Positions 63,577 to 64,000 of a DNA stretch of 64,000 nt are shown piece after piece. The first letter of the stretch is position 1; every line of letters begins with the position of its first letter. Source of the DNA: Paragordius varius (lineage: Eukaryota > Nematomorpha); contig OZ176051.1 of the NCBI GenBank assembly GCA_964247055.1, positions 10,912,001 through 10,976,000 of the forward strand, given 5' to 3'. The notes beneath the pieces are model-generated. The model was given only the letters and a program-made list of their open reading frames with translations, made no database searches and was not told the origin of the DNA. A program made the translations under genes and the position numbers.

Positions 63577-63881
63577 TACAATTGACAGTTTAAATTTACC
63601 CTTAAAGAATTCAAATTCACCTTTGAACAATTCGAATTCATCCTCGAACAATTCAAATTGACTGGGTGTTTTTTAAGATTAAAAATTACCTTTATTTTAT
63701 AATATTTTTTGATATGAAATTCTGTTTAAAATATGCTTAAAAAATAATAAACTATGTCATGAAAATATATTTCATATTAATGATGAGTTATATTAGAAAA
63801 CACATAATTTATTTTTAGGGTGATTTGAATTGTTCAGGGGTGAATTTGAATTGTTTGATGGTGAATTTGAATTGTAAATGG
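63577..63881. mobile_element. Miniature element G2 with 21-bp-periodic termini
   Basis: A second copy of the G family. The left array has three 21-bp units around AATTCAAATTCACC; the right has three inverted units and ends TTGTAAATGG. The left terminus is degenerate (CCATTT not intact) and the right flank is TC rather than TA, so it is older than G1. Confidence 0.7.
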
Positions 63882-63908
63882 TCTCGCTTAATTTGATTTT
63901 AAATATTG

Positions 63909-63961
<53 letters not shown>
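63909..63961. repeat. (TA)n microsatellite
   Basis: A run of about 26 TA dinucleotides close to the right edge of the window. Confidence 0.95.
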
Positions 63962-63963
<2 letters not shown>

Positions 63964-64000
63964 AGGATTCCGTTATACAAATTAAATTTTGGTATAGTCA

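Overview
The window is animal nuclear DNA: very AT-rich and intron-rich, with GT-AG splice sites, long introns full of transposable elements, and a 21-exon procollagen lysyl hydroxylase, which implies a collagen-making metazoan. The protein sequences are divergent. A fast-evolving parasitic lineage would fit, but the species cannot be named from this sequence. No tRNA, rRNA, CRISPR array or bacterial-type operon was seen.

Layout. 1-6,180 is a transposon cluster: three related elements whose ends carry 21-bp tandem arrays, one with a broken Tc1/IS630-type transposase, followed by piggyBac-like miniature elements (TTAA flanks). 7,066-17,614 (+) is a complete PLOD-type gene; the exon model closes in frame at 948 residues. 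20,273-35,420 (+) is 'gene A', an unrecognised multi-exon gene probably starting with a membrane-targeting exon. 38,153-39,633 (-) is a two-exon secreted histidine acid phosphatase. 41,484-44,382 is a decayed non-LTR retrotransposon. Possible coding exons at 41,169, 45,777 and 49,331 may be 3' exons of gene A. 54,167-62,887 (+) is 'gene B', a partial paralogue of gene A with the same intron phases.

Between and inside the genes lie: a hAT miniature element (two copies) with a fuller hAT nested in one of them; two ~1.2-kb near-complete palindromes with CACTG-like ends; a 4.2-kb foldback of ~310-bp units whose loop holds a gene A exon; mariner remnants; and two more families with 21-bp-periodic ends at 56.7-57.9 kb and 63.6-63.9 kb.

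How the genes relate: PLOD and the phosphatase both encode their signal peptide in a tiny first exon ending in phase 1, so both products enter the secretory pathway; gene A probably does too. No operon-like coupling is visible. The least expected signal is that three element families with unrelated repeat units share the terminus CCATTT, TA flanks and a 21-bp repeat period.
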